In this document: positions 1 through 6,854 of the stretch, in pieces
Numbering within the stretch: the first letter of the stretch is position 1
How the letters are laid out: every line of letters begins with the position of its first letter
Assembly (NCBI GenBank): GCA_031379035.1
Contig: JANNEU010000389.1
Location: 1-18,425, forward strand
DNA: 18,425 nt
Direction of reading: 5' to 3'
DNA from: JABFRJ01 sp031379035
GTDB lineage: Bacteria; Pseudomonadota; Alphaproteobacteria; Rhizobiales; Hyphomicrobiaceae
Position numbers and translations under genes: made by a program
Notes under the pieces: model-generated
What the model was told of the DNA's origin: nothing
Seen by the model: only the letters and a program-made list of their open reading frames with translations
Database searches by the model: none

Positions 1-192
1 AAAATCGTCGATCGCATCGGTATGCTGTTGGAGCAACTGGAAGGCGACCCCGCGGTTGACGAGAGCGACGTGGTTGCGCGGGTCATCTCTGATGACGGTG
101 CTGAAGCGTTCCGCAGCCGCAGCGCCGTTACCTTTTCGAAGGTGCCGGTTGCCCATCTCCAGCGACCACGCGGTCGTAAGTTTTGACAGCAT
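1..192 (-). CDS. TPR-repeat protein, N-terminal fragment (cut by left edge)
   Basis: The minus strand is open from an ATG at 192 to the left edge (64 codons, no stop). The translation begins MLSKLTTAWSLEMGNRHLRK, and the next 44 residues match the tetratricopeptide pattern: an Ala-rich helix, an Asp-Pro-Arg turn (IRDDPRN), then ALVNRG-A-QLL and a closing DAIDDF, as in TPR/Sel1-like proteins. TPR proteins are usually scaffolds for protein-protein contacts; no specific role can be given from a fragment. The start lies 53 nt past the stop of the PatB-like gene on the same strand, so the two may be co-transcribed. The ribosome site is weak (CGGGG), and an in-frame TTG near the preceding stop is an alternative start. 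The TPR call is fairly safe; the exact start is not. Confidence 0.6.
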   Translation of the reverse strand, partial: MLSKLTTAWSLEMGNRHLRKGNGAAAAERFSTVIRDDPRNHVALVNRGVAFQLLQQHTDAIDDF

Positions 193-245
193 ATTGCCCC
201 GTGATGTTCTCGTGCAGTGGCGCGATGCGACGGTCAGCCCCGCAC

Positions 246-1424
246 TCAATTCACTCCGCGAAACGCGTCGGCGATGCGGCCGAGGGCGTCGCGCAGGATG
301 GGTCGCGGCGTGGCGATGTTGAAGCGGATCGACTGGGCGCCGCCGGGGCCGAATTGAGCACCGGGGCTCGCAAAGATGCGGCAACGGTCCTTGAGGATGG
401 AGGCAATCTGCGCGGACGTAAGGCCGGTGCCGGAGAAATCAACCCAGCTGAGATAGGTCGCATCGAGATGCATCGAGCGCGCGCCGGGTGCGATGCGCGC
501 GATCTCTGCATCAAACAGTTCACGGCTGTCCGTCAGGTAGGCCAGCAGTGCGTCGAGCCACGCGTCGCCTGTACGCCACGCAGCCTCTGTCGCGAGCATG
601 CCGAAGCTGTTCGACACCATCAACCCGCAGGCCATGATGTGCGCATCAAGCTGACGTTTCAGCGCCGGGTTCGAGGTGACCAAAGCCCCCACATGCGCGC
701 CGGCCAGATTGAACGTCTTGGTCGCCGAGACGCAGGTGATCAATCGATCCGCCACAGCGGGTGCCGCCGTCAGCGCCGGTGTGTGCTTGGCACCGCCGAG
801 CACCAGATCACAATGGATCTCGTCCGATATGAGCAGCAAATCCCGCTCGATGCAGAGGTCGGCCAACGCCCGGATTTCAGCAGCGGACCACGCCGTACCG
901 CCGGGATTGTGCGGGCTGCAGAAGAATACCATTTTGGTTTTCGGCGTCAGCTTCCGGCGCAGGTCGTCGAGGTCCATGTGATAACGGCCATCCGTCTGGA
1001 CCAGCGGACAATCAAGCACGGCGCGGCCGTTGTTGGTGATGATCTGCCGGAACACATGATAGACGGGCGGAAAGATCACGATCTCGTCGCCGGGCGCACT
1101 CAGGCTTTGCAGGATCATGCATAGCCCTGAAACGATGCCAGGGGTCTGGCTGACCCACTTCGGATCAATCGTCAGGTCATGCCGGCGCGCCATCCAGGCG
1201 GCCAGCGCTTCCGCCCAACTGCCGGTGTCGCCATAGTAGCCATGCGTGGCGAGCGTGTTGTCACGCATCAGCGCTTCCGTCACGCCGGGTGCAGTCGGGA
1301 AATCCATGTCCGCAACCCACATGGGGATGGCGTCCGGCGCGGTAATGCCGGAGTTCTTGGCCATTAAGTCCCACTTGAGCGCGTGCGTGCCACGGCGCTC
1401 AACACTGCGGTCGAAGTCGAACAT
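246..1424 (-). CDS. PatB/MalY-family PLP-dependent C-S lyase (cystathionine beta-lyase type)
   Basis: A 392-aa fold-type I PLP enzyme. Family members cleave cystathionine or other S-conjugates to a thiol, pyruvate and ammonia in the cytosol. The N-terminus FDFDRSVERRGTHALKWD and the IPMWVADMDF segment are typical of MalY/PatB rather than general aminotransferases. SPHNPGGTAW, Asp201 in SDEIHCDL (pyridine nitrogen) and Lys236 in SATKTFNLAG (Schiff base) form the cofactor site. Length matches the family (about 390). The start at 1424 is chosen because AAGGA lies 6 nt upstream; the reading frame continues 27 codons further up with no conserved content. C-S lyases release 2-aminoacrylate, which the RidA protein at 2206 would detoxify, although that gene is on the other strand. 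The true substrate is unknown; MalY-like regulatory roles are also known in the family. Confidence 0.93.
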   Translation of the reverse strand: MFDFDRSVERRGTHALKWDLMAKNSGITAPDAIPMWVADMDFPTAPGVTEALMRDNTLATHGYYGDTGSWAEALAAWMARRHDLTIDPKWVSQTPGIVSGLCMILQSLSAPGDEIVIFPPVYHVFRQIITNNGRAVLDCPLVQTDGRYHMDLDDLRRKLTPKTKMVFFCSPHNPGGTAWSAAEIRALADLCIERDLLLISDEIHCDLVLGGAKHTPALTAAPAVADRLITCVSATKTFNLAGAHVGALVTSNPALKRQLDAHIMACGLMVSNSFGMLATEAAWRTGDAWLDALLAYLTDSRELFDAEIARIAPGARSMHLDATYLSWVDFSGTGLTSAQIASILKDRCRIFASPGAQFGPGGAQSIRFNIATPRPILRDALGRIADAFRGVN

Positions 1425-1538
1425 GGGGCGTCCTTGCGTCGAGCGACTTGTTGGTGTGCGCATGGTAGTCTGCCTACCGATATCTGCGTCACGGCGGTAT
1501 TGCAATTCGCCGCTTCAGCACCAAGGACTGAATCGCTG

Positions 1539-1602
1539 GATTTTGGTGTCCTCAGGGGCTTCTTGGGTGTCCCCTTGGGGTTCTTGGGTGTCCCCATGGG
1601 CT
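1539..1602. repeat. Three tandem 21-bp repeats in the patB-lprI intergenic region
   Basis: The core TTGGGTGTCCCC recurs with GTGTCC at 1546, 1567 and 1588, an exact 21-bp period. Copies two and three are almost identical over TCTTGGGTGTCCCC; the first is degenerate (TTTTGGTGTCCTC). The array lies in the 270-nt gap between two divergent genes. Read on the minus strand, the period of seven codons gives a GTPK-x-P peptide repeat, but there is no supporting gene. It may be a regulator-binding array or a simple tandem duplication. Confidence 0.75.
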
Positions 1603-1680
1603 TCGGGAAGCCTGGTTCGACATGTGCCGTGACACAGCCGCAGGCCTGTATAGTTTGGGGCGCTCACTGCGCTGATATTG

Positions 1681-1686
1681 AGGAGA
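1681..1686 (+). promoter_or_regulatory. Ribosome binding site of the LprI-like gene
   Basis: AGGAGA lies 8 nt before the ATG at 1695. It decides the start between that ATG and an in-frame GTG two codons earlier, which would be too close to the site. Confidence 0.6.
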
Positions 1687-1694
1687 AAGTGGTC

Positions 1695-2114
1695 ATGGTG
1701 CTTGGTTATGCGCGTCTGGTGGTTGGCATCGTGGTCACCGTGGGGCTGGTACAGACAGCAGCCGAGGCTCAGGACAAGGGCGCATTGCGCGCTGCGGCCT
1801 GCGCCCAGAAAGCATCCGCCACCGAAGCCGCCATCTGTCTTGACCGCGATCTGGTCCGCCGCGACGCACAGGTCGCGCAGGCCTACGCTGAACTCCGCAG
1901 GATCGTGTTACCGCGCGTGTTTCAGCCCATCGCAGCCGAACAACAGAGATGGCGCATTGATCGCAACCGGTGCGGTGCGCAGGTGCCGTGTCTTGCTACG
2001 TCCTATCAGGAGCGCCTCAACGTGCTTGAGCAGGCGCTCCGAAACACATCACCAGCCGAGCCTGTGCAACAACGCGCACGCCGCAAGTCTGCTGCAAAGC
2101 GTTCGGTAAGCTGA
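1695..2114 (+). CDS. Secreted LprI/DUF1311-family protein
   Basis: A 139-aa exported protein. Residues 1-25 form a signal peptide: Arg7, then a hydrophobic stretch LVVGIVVTVGLV, and a likely cut after AEA25. The mature part has the DUF1311 (lysozyme-inhibitor LprI N-terminal) pattern: Cys36, a TEAAIC segment with Cys48, an aspartate-rich LDRDLVRRDAQVAQAYAEL helix, QQRWRIDRNRC with Trp86 and Cys93, Cys99, and a closing YQERLNVLEQAL helix. Four cysteines suggest two disulfides in the periplasm. The C-terminus is a basic, probably disordered tail. Family members inhibit lysozyme in mycobacteria, but most bacterial copies are uncharacterised, so function is inferred only at family level. It starts divergently from the PatB-like gene, with the 21-bp repeat array between them. 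Confidence 0.85.
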   Translation: MVLGYARLVVGIVVTVGLVQTAAEAQDKGALRAAACAQKASATEAAICLDRDLVRRDAQVAQAYAELRRIVLPRVFQPIAAEQQRWRIDRNRCGAQVPCLATSYQERLNVLEQALRNTSPAEPVQQRARRKSAAKRSVS

Positions 2115-2205
2115 CGTCGTTCAAGTCCGCGGTGGCGCACCCCTTGCGTCCGCCTCTGCTCTCGCGCCACAAGCGAGCATCGCCGTGCCCTTATAGGAGC
2201 GTCCC

Positions 2206-2586
2206 ATGCCCAAGACTGTCCTCACCTCTGCCACCGGCAAAGCCATCGGCCCCTATTCGCTTGGCATCGCGGCCGGCGACTACGTGTTCTTGTCCGGCCA
2301 GATCCCGCTCGATGGCGCGACGGGCAAGCTGGTGCCCGGCGGTATCGAAGCACAGACCGAACAGGTCTTTCGCAACATCAAGGCGCTGCTGGAGAACGCC
2401 GGCGTGACCATGGCGCATGTCGTCAAGGCGACCGTCTTCATGACCGACCTCACCGAATTCGCGGCCATGAATGGCATTTACGAAAAGAACGTGCCGGCAC
2501 CCTACCCGGCCCGCTCGACGATCCAGGTCGCCGGCTTGCCCATGGGCGCCAAAGTGGAGATCGAGATGATTGTCTGGCGCGGTTGA
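2206..2586 (+). CDS. ridA: RidA/YjgF-family 2-iminobutanoate/2-iminopropanoate deaminase
   Basis: A 126-aa RidA-family protein of normal length. RidA trimers hydrolyse reactive enamine/imine intermediates such as 2-aminoacrylate, released by PLP enzymes, to 2-keto acids. Seen here are AIGPYS with Tyr17, the FLSGQIPLD strand, the helix TEQVFRNIKALLENAG, the VFMTDLTEFAAMN segment, and PARSTIQVAGLP with Arg103, which corresponds to the carboxylate-binding Arg105 of Escherichia coli RidA, followed by KVEIEMI with its conserved acidic residue. AGGAG lies 6 nt before the ATG. It is separated by 91 nt from the LprI-like gene and by 544 nt from lysE, so it is probably its own transcript. Partnering with the PatB-like lyase nearby is plausible but not shown. 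Confidence 0.95.
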   Translation: MPKTVLTSATGKAIGPYSLGIAAGDYVFLSGQIPLDGATGKLVPGGIEAQTEQVFRNIKALLENAGVTMAHVVKATVFMTDLTEFAAMNGIYEKNVPAPYPARSTIQVAGLPMGAKVEIEMIVWRG

Positions 2587-2706
2587 TGCGGCGGGCCAAA
2601 TGTTCATCGTTTGATCTCAAAGCTGGCCGGTAGGTGGCCTGACCGGCCGTAGAAATAGCATGGCAGTGCCAGTTTGGAATTCACAGGCGAGGATAGGTAC
2701 GGCAAT

Positions 2707-2766
2707 AGCGTCTCTAGCGGCTTTTAAAGGCTGCTGGAGGCGCTCTCTAGATAGGCCGCTAGGGAG
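2707..2766 (+). other. Candidate structured RNA element with two alternative hairpins
   Basis: Positions 2707-2725 pair with 2726-2744 over up to 19 bp as plus-strand RNA when G-U pairs are allowed; the central bases would open as a loop. A second, competing stem pairs 2711-2721 with 2755-2765 (CTAGCGGC against GCCGCTAG plus three further pairs). A third short stem is 2743-2750 with 2759-2766. The wobble pairs become A-C mismatches on the opposite strand, which favours a plus-strand transcript. There is no U-run, so it is not a classical terminator. Confidence 0.4.
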
Positions 2767-2792
2767 GGTGCGCAAACACATCAAAACGCGCC

Positions 2793-2812
2793 TGCGGTCA
2801 AATTAGACCGCA
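2793..2812. promoter_or_regulatory. Perfect palindrome TGCGGTC-N6-GACCGCA, candidate operator
   Basis: Seven-base arms are exact, with an AT-rich 6-nt centre (AAATTA). The size suits a dimeric helix-turn-helix regulator. It stands 318 nt before the lysE start, without a recognisable neighbouring promoter, so it could also be a stem in an RNA. No regulator gene is nearby. Confidence 0.4.
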
Positions 2813-2902
2813 AAGAATCGATTAACTCTGTTGGCTGATTTTTTAACCAGAATGCCTGGCTTTTTCTCACAACTGCTGCGCCCGCCGGGGACACCCCGCC
2901 GC

Positions 2903-3011
2903 GCTCAGTTTTGCGCCCGGCACGCATCAACGATCTTATTCGCCCCCGGTATGTCCCGCCGCCTCATCCGAGGCCGGGAGCCGCGCTGCGCGTGGGCTCG
3001 CAGAACTGAGT
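2903..3011 (+). repeat. Long imperfect inverted repeat upstream of lysE
   Basis: CTCAGTTTTGCG at 2904-2915 pairs with CGCAGAACTGAG at 2999-3010 (12 pairs, one G-U; a further G-U at 2903/3011). Inside it, CACGC at 2921-2925 pairs with GCGTG at 2990-2994, and GCCTC at 2961-2965 with GAGGC at 2970-2974. The whole could fold as one branched RNA in the lysE leader, or be a short interspersed palindromic repeat. Confidence 0.45.
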
Positions 3012-3117
3012 TTGGGAATGGCGCGCAATTTCACTGGCATACGCTCGCCCTGCGCGGCAAGATTGAACACAATCGATACCGGCGGTATCAGCCACACCCA
3101 ACATCTACCCCGCATAC

Positions 3118-3123
3118 AGAGGA
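3118..3123 (+). promoter_or_regulatory. Ribosome binding site that fixes a TTG start for lysE
   Basis: AGAGGA followed by a 7-nt spacer and TTG at 3131. It supports the unusual TTG start exactly where family similarity begins. Confidence 0.65.
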
Positions 3124-3130
3124 CCCGCCC

Positions 3131-3742
3131 TTGACCCTCGAAACCATCGCCGCATTTGCCGGCGCGTTCTTTCTGCTCGCGCTCTCGCCCGGCCCCGGTC
3201 TGGCCGCGATCCTCTCGCGCGCATTGGGCGGTGGCTTTGCGTCCGGTATGGCGGTCACCACCGGCCTCGTCATCGGCGATGCCGTGTTCCTCGGCATTGC
3301 CATGATCGGCCTGTCCGCCATCGCCAACACGATGGGCCCATTGTTTCAGATCGTGAAGTACGCCGGTGCTGCCTATCTCATCTGGCTCGGCATCACGGCC
3401 TTGCGTGCGGCCAACACGCCGTTGACGTTGTCGGCTCAGGCCTCCGGCGCGCTCTGGAAAGACGTCATGCTCGGGCTACTCGTGACGCTCGGCAACCCAA
3501 AACCGATTTTGTTTTATGGTGCGCTGTTGCCGACGTTTCTCGATCTCGCAACCGTTAGCGCGCGCGATTTTCTGATTCTGATGTCCGTGGTTGCTGGCGT
3601 TTCCATCCTCGTCTACAGCGGCTACATGCTGATGGTCGAGCGCGCGCGGCGGCTGCTCGCATCAACCCACACGGCCAAGCGCTTCAACCAAGCAACGGGC
3701 GTCATGTTCATCGGCTCCGGCCTTGCAGTCGCCAGCCGGTAG
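3131..3742 (+). CDS. LysE/RhtB-family amino-acid exporter
   Basis: A 203-aa integral membrane protein of the LysE/RhtB translocator family, which exports amino acids or related small molecules across the inner membrane. It opens with TLETIAAFAGAFFLLALSPGPG, the family signature: an N-terminal helix with the SPGP motif, then a small-residue-rich segment ALGGGFASGMAVTTGLVIGD. About six membrane helices follow, with the conserved KYAGAAYLIWLGITAL segment near residue 75-90 and GNPKPILFYGALLP near 120-133. The TTG start is chosen on the ribosome site at 3118 and family length (about 205). The Ldh_2-family gene begins 28 nt downstream on the same strand, so the two are probably co-transcribed. The exported substrate cannot be told from sequence. 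Confidence 0.93.
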   Translation: MTLETIAAFAGAFFLLALSPGPGLAAILSRALGGGFASGMAVTTGLVIGDAVFLGIAMIGLSAIANTMGPLFQIVKYAGAAYLIWLGITALRAANTPLTLSAQASGALWKDVMLGLLVTLGNPKPILFYGALLPTFLDLATVSARDFLILMSVVAGVSILVYSGYMLMVERARRLLASTHTAKRFNQATGVMFIGSGLAVASR

Positions 3743-3770
3743 TCCAACCATTGCTGATGGAAACGCACGG

Positions 3771-4760
3771 ATGCCAACGCTCTCGCTGACCGATGCGCAG
3801 GCTTGGGCGACCGGCATTTTTCGTGCCCATGGTGCTGCGTCGCCCGCTGCGCAGTCAGTCGCGCGTGCGCTGGTGGCGGCGGAAGCCGACGGGCTCAAGG
3901 GACACGGGCTGACGCGTATTCCAAGCTATGTCGCCATGCTCAACAGCGGTAAAATCGACGGCAAGGCGGTGCCGGTGCTCCACACGCCGAAGCCGGCGGT
4001 CGTGCGCATCGATGCGGCCTGCGGTTTCGCCTATCCGGCCATTGATCTCGCCTGCGAAGCGCTGCTAGGCCGCGCGCGAAGTTTCGGTATCGCCTTCGGC
4101 GCGATCACCCGTTCAAGTCATGCCGGTGCTGTCGGCCACCACGTGGAGCGCCTCGCCGAGCAAGGTCTCGTCGCGTTGTTCTTCGCCAACACGCCTGAGG
4201 CCATTGCCCCTTGGGGTGGCACCAAGCCAGTGTTCGGCACCAACCCCATCGCCTTTGCAGCGCCCGTGCCGGGCCAACCGCCCATCGTCATCGATCTCGC
4301 CGTCTCCAAGGTGCCGCGTGCCAGCGTTGTCGCCGCCAAGCAGGCTGGCACCCGCATACCCGAGGGCTGGGCTCTCGATGCTGATGGCCACGCAACGACT
4401 GACCCTGATGCAGCCCTCGCCGGCACCATGGTGCCGATGGGCGATGCCAAGGGCGCGGCGCTCGCGTTGATGGTCGAAGTGCTGGCCGCCGCGTTGACCG
4501 GCAGTCACCTGGCCAGCGAAGCCTCATCGTTCCTCGACGCAGAAGGCCCGCCACCGGAGACAGGGCAAAGCCTTATCGTGATTGATCCCGGCAGTCTCGG
4601 CCACGCGCATTTTGCAGGGGCCATGACGCGGCTCGCAACCGCCATCGAAAGCCAGCCCGGCGCGCGGCTGCCGGGGCGGCGGCGGCTTGCCTTGCGGGCT
4701 GAGGCGCGCGCCAACGGGCTTGTGATCGCACCATCATTGATTGCGCAATTCGGCCTCTGA
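3771..4760 (+). CDS. Ldh_2-family NAD(P)-dependent 2-hydroxyacid dehydrogenase (ComC/DpkA-like)
   Basis: A 329-aa member of the malate/L-lactate dehydrogenase (Ldh_2) family, which includes (R)-sulfolactate dehydrogenase ComC, ureidoglycolate dehydrogenase and delta1-piperideine-2-carboxylate reductase. Recognised segments are EADGLKGHGLTRIPSY with His45, GFAYPAIDLA near 85-94, SSHAGAVGHHVERLA with His117, ANTPEAIAPWGG at 139-150, FGTNPIAFAAP at 155-165, DLAVSK at 175-180, and a late GARLPGRRR. It most resembles the ComC subgroup, but the substrate is open. The start at MPTLSL is chosen because similarity begins there; a TTG at 3723 in the same frame would overlap lysE by 20 nt. Pairing with a LysE exporter may point to an amino- or imino-acid substrate, which is inference. 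Confidence 0.9.
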   Translation: MPTLSLTDAQAWATGIFRAHGAASPAAQSVARALVAAEADGLKGHGLTRIPSYVAMLNSGKIDGKAVPVLHTPKPAVVRIDAACGFAYPAIDLACEALLGRARSFGIAFGAITRSSHAGAVGHHVERLAEQGLVALFFANTPEAIAPWGGTKPVFGTNPIAFAAPVPGQPPIVIDLAVSKVPRASVVAAKQAGTRIPEGWALDADGHATTDPDAALAGTMVPMGDAKGAALALMVEVLAAALTGSHLASEASSFLDAEGPPPETGQSLIVIDPGSLGHAHFAGAMTRLATAIESQPGARLPGRRRLALRAEARANGLVIAPSLIAQFGL

Positions 4761-4801
4761 GACCCATCGACGGTCCTATTTCTGCGGGCATGGTCTTAGT
4801 G

Positions 4802-4830
4802 TTGCCAAGCTTGGAGGGTGAGCCTATTCA
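4802..4830 (+). promoter_or_regulatory. Possible sigma70-type promoter for eipB-rsm22
   Basis: TTGCCA at 4802-4807 (five of six to TTGACA), a 17-nt spacer, and TATTCA at 4825-4830 (three of six to TATAAT). Transcription would begin near 4837, leaving about 50 nt of leader before the preferred eipB start at 4890. Confidence 0.3.
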
Positions 4831-4889
4831 CCTGTCGAAAGCGCCGCGACTGGTCCCCCACCCCGGCATCCCCACCGATGAGGTCAGCA

Positions 4890-5792
4890 ATGCAACCGGC
4901 TATGACAACGGGCTGCCGTTTCGCCGCACCAAGTCTCTGGGCGAGCGGCGCTGTCATGATCGTATCCAGCGCCTGGCCCCTCGCGGCACATGCCGCAGCC
5001 CCGGGTGCGCCCATCATCATGGTCCCTCATCGGGCAGTCTACGACATGATCCTGGGCGATGCGCGCTCTGGCTCCAGCGTCACTGACGTGCAGGGCCGCA
5101 TGGTGTTCGAAATCACCGGCTCATCTTGCGAGGGTTACACACAGAACATGCGCTTCGTCACGCGCATGTCGAGCGCCGAAGGCCAGCCGACCGTCAGCGA
5201 TCTGCGGTCAACGACGTTCGAAACCGGCGACGCCACCACGTTCCGCTTCAACGGCACCCAGACCCGCGACCAGAAGCCCGGCGAGGCCGCCGCCGGTGAA
5301 GGCCGCCGCGCCAATCGCGATGCCGACCTGAGCGTCGACCTGACCAAGCCCGAAAAGAAAAAGCTCGAGTTTGGCAACAAGGTCTACTTGCCGGTCCAGC
5401 ATTCCATTGCACTTGTTGCCGCCGGTCGTTCCAAGCAAGGCCGCCTGAAGGCGGATCTCTATGACGGCTCCGAAAGCGGCGACAAAGTCTATGAGACAAC
5501 GGCAACGCTCGGCACGGAAGTTGCGCCAGGTGGCAACAAGAAACTACCCGTGATCAAGAATGCCGAGGTGCTCGACACGTTGCCGTCGTGGCCGGTGTCT
5601 GTGAGCTATTACGAAAAGGGCTCCGACAAACAAGACGCCGCGCCAGCCTATGAGCTCAGCTTTGTGTTCTTTGAAAACGGCGTCACGCGCAAACTCGTGA
5701 TCGACTATGGCGAATTCTCCATCAAGGGCGATCTCAAGGAAATCACCTTCCTCGATCCAACCCCCGCCGGTGCCGCCTGTGTCGCGAAGTAG
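4890..5792 (+). CDS. eipB: EipB-family (DUF1849) periplasmic cell-envelope integrity protein
   Basis: A 300-aa exported protein. Residues 1-35 form a signal peptide with a hydrophobic core around SLWASGAVMIVSSAWPLAA and a likely cut after AHA. The mature part starts with the DUF1849 hallmark VPHRAVYDMILG, followed by beta-strand-rich sequence. In Brucella, EipB is a periplasmic spiral-shaped beta protein needed for envelope integrity, and it has a conserved disulfide; two cysteines fit this, Cys80 (ITGSSC) and Cys297 close to the C-terminus. The start at 4890 is preferred for its TGAGG site 6 nt upstream; ATGs at 4878 and 4902 and a GTG at 4818 are alternatives. The Rsm22-family gene follows after 9 nt, so they probably share a transcript. 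Confidence 0.88.
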   Translation: MQPAMTTGCRFAAPSLWASGAVMIVSSAWPLAAHAAAPGAPIIMVPHRAVYDMILGDARSGSSVTDVQGRMVFEITGSSCEGYTQNMRFVTRMSSAEGQPTVSDLRSTTFETGDATTFRFNGTQTRDQKPGEAAAGEGRRANRDADLSVDLTKPEKKKLEFGNKVYLPVQHSIALVAAGRSKQGRLKADLYDGSESGDKVYETTATLGTEVAPGGNKKLPVIKNAEVLDTLPSWPVSVSYYEKGSDKQDAAPAYELSFVFFENGVTRKLVIDYGEFSIKGDLKEITFLDPTPAGAACVAK

Positions 5793-5801
5793 TCGCTGCT
5801 C

Positions 5802-6770
5802 ATGACCTCACCTCACCTGCCGGCGCGCGTGGTGGCGCACTTCGCGAGCCGCATGGATGCCGCCGGGCGCGCCCCGCTCAAAGCCGCGCAGGCCCGCGCC
5901 AGCGCCCTCTATCGTGACGGCGGCCACTCGCGCGATGCCGTGCCCGATGAGACCGCAGCCCTTGCCTATGCGATCGCGCGTATGCCCGCCACGTATGCCG
6001 CCTGCGTGCGCGCATTTGATCTGGCAGCTGAGCAGGCATCTCTCTTCGCGCCAAACAGCATCCTCGATCTCGGGGCTGGCCCGGGGAGCGCCGCGTTGGC
6101 CGCTATGGCCGTATGGCCGTCCCTTTCGGACGCGCATTTGATCGAGCCCAATGTCGCGCTCGCGGCGCTCGCTCAAGACATCGTCGCTGAAGAAACCGGT
6201 AAAGCCTTGAGGATTGAGCGACACGATCTTCTGGCACGCACCGTGCGTTGGCCGGTGGCCGATCTTGTCACACTCAGCTATGTGCTGGCCGAACAAGCAG
6301 CGGCAGAAATCCCTGGCCTGATCACGCGCATCGCCGCCTCCGTCACGGGCTTGATTGTGATCGTAGAGCCCGGCACACCGCAGGGTCACGCCCGTATTCT
6401 CGCCGCACGCGACGCCCTCGCTGCAGCCGGTCTCGAAACGCTCGCACCGTGCCCGCACACGGGACTGTGTCCGCTGCCTGACGGTGATTGGTGCCACTTC
6501 TCAGTACGGCTGCAACGCTCGGCAGGCCACCGCGCCCTTAAAGACGCAGACATGTCGTTCGAAGACGAGCGCTTCAGCTTCGTCGCGGCCGCGCGGCCTG
6601 GCGTCGGCGCACGCGCTGCAGCCCGGCTGATCCGCCCCGCCGAGATCGAAAAAGGCTTCGCTGATTTGGCGCTGTGCACCAGCACCGGCCTCGAAACTCG
6701 CCGCATCCGCCGGCGCGATGCGGTCGACTACAAACGCGCCAAAGGCCTGCAATGGGGCGATGGCGTGTAG
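5802..6770 (+). CDS. Rsm22-family small-ribosomal-subunit methyltransferase-like protein
   Basis: A 322-aa member of the Rsm22/METTL17 family (class I SAM-binding fold), whose mitochondrial members assist small-ribosomal-subunit assembly. A SAM-type glycine motif DLGAGPG sits at 89-95, preceded by the family's helical N-terminus (YRDGG, then the DETAALAYAIARMPATYAA segment), and VEPGTPQGH at 189-196 follows the Rossmann core. The segment CPHTGLCPLPDGDWCHF places Cys217, Cys223 and Cys231, and Cys292 comes later (LALCTSTGL). METTL17 ligates a 4Fe-4S cluster with four such cysteines, so a cluster is likely here. Catalytic activity has not been established for many members. It lies 9 nt after eipB and converges on the MFS gene. 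Confidence 0.9.
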   Translation: MTSPHLPARVVAHFASRMDAAGRAPLKAAQARASALYRDGGHSRDAVPDETAALAYAIARMPATYAACVRAFDLAAEQASLFAPNSILDLGAGPGSAALAAMAVWPSLSDAHLIEPNVALAALAQDIVAEETGKALRIERHDLLARTVRWPVADLVTLSYVLAEQAAAEIPGLITRIAASVTGLIVIVEPGTPQGHARILAARDALAAAGLETLAPCPHTGLCPLPDGDWCHFSVRLQRSAGHRALKDADMSFEDERFSFVAAARPGVGARAAARLIRPAEIEKGFADLALCTSTGLETRRIRRRDAVDYKRAKGLQWGDGV

Positions 6771-6797
6771 CCGCTTTGGCGACACCACTTGTAACAT

Positions 6798-6811
6798 GGC
6801 CGATGACGGCC
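6798..6811. terminator. Possible weak hairpin between convergent genes
   Basis: GGCCG-ATGA-CGGCC forms a 5-bp stem with a 4-nt loop in the 84-nt gap between the Rsm22-family gene and the convergent MFS gene. No T-run follows on either strand, so termination is only suggested by position. Confidence 0.25.
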
Positions 6812-6854
6812 GCTCAGCCGTGTCCGCTCCCGCTTACCAATGCCGCCATCGTCG

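Larger units (their letters stand above)
2587..3130. other. 544-nt intergenic region rich in inverted repeats, no gene seen
   Basis: No convincing coding sequence lies here; the reading frame that runs upstream of lysE from 2831 has no family similarity before 3131. The stretch is less GC-rich than its surroundings in its first half and holds several palindromes listed separately: a hairpin at 2707-2744 with a competing fold to 2765, a perfect palindrome at 2793-2812, and a long imperfect stem at 2903-3011. It could hold the ridA terminator, a small RNA, or a structured leader of the lysE transcript. Confidence 0.6.

Noticed and set aside
183..1124. Long plus-strand open frame (313 codons)
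   Set aside because: It is antisense to the PatB-like gene, whose motifs and ribosome site are clear; its translation is rich in Arg/His with no family pattern.
1364..1597. Minus-strand frame beginning with GTPK-type heptad repeats
   Set aside because: The repeats are only the 21-bp DNA array read in frame; the rest overlaps the PatB start region and has no conserved content or ribosome site.
2132..2170. GTGGCGC/GCGCCAC inverted repeat between the LprI-like gene and ridA
   Set aside because: Arms of 7 bp with a 25-nt spacer and no T-run; expected by chance in such GC-rich sequence, so not called a terminator.
2834..2877. CCAG-AATGC-CTGG followed by a T-run, as a possible terminator
   Set aside because: The stem has only four pairs and lies about 260 nt after ridA; too weak to call.
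2831..3130. 100-codon N-terminal extension of the LysE frame
   Set aside because: Arg/Pro-rich, no family similarity, and it crosses the inverted repeat at 2903-3011; the TTG at 3131 has a good ribosome site and matches family length.
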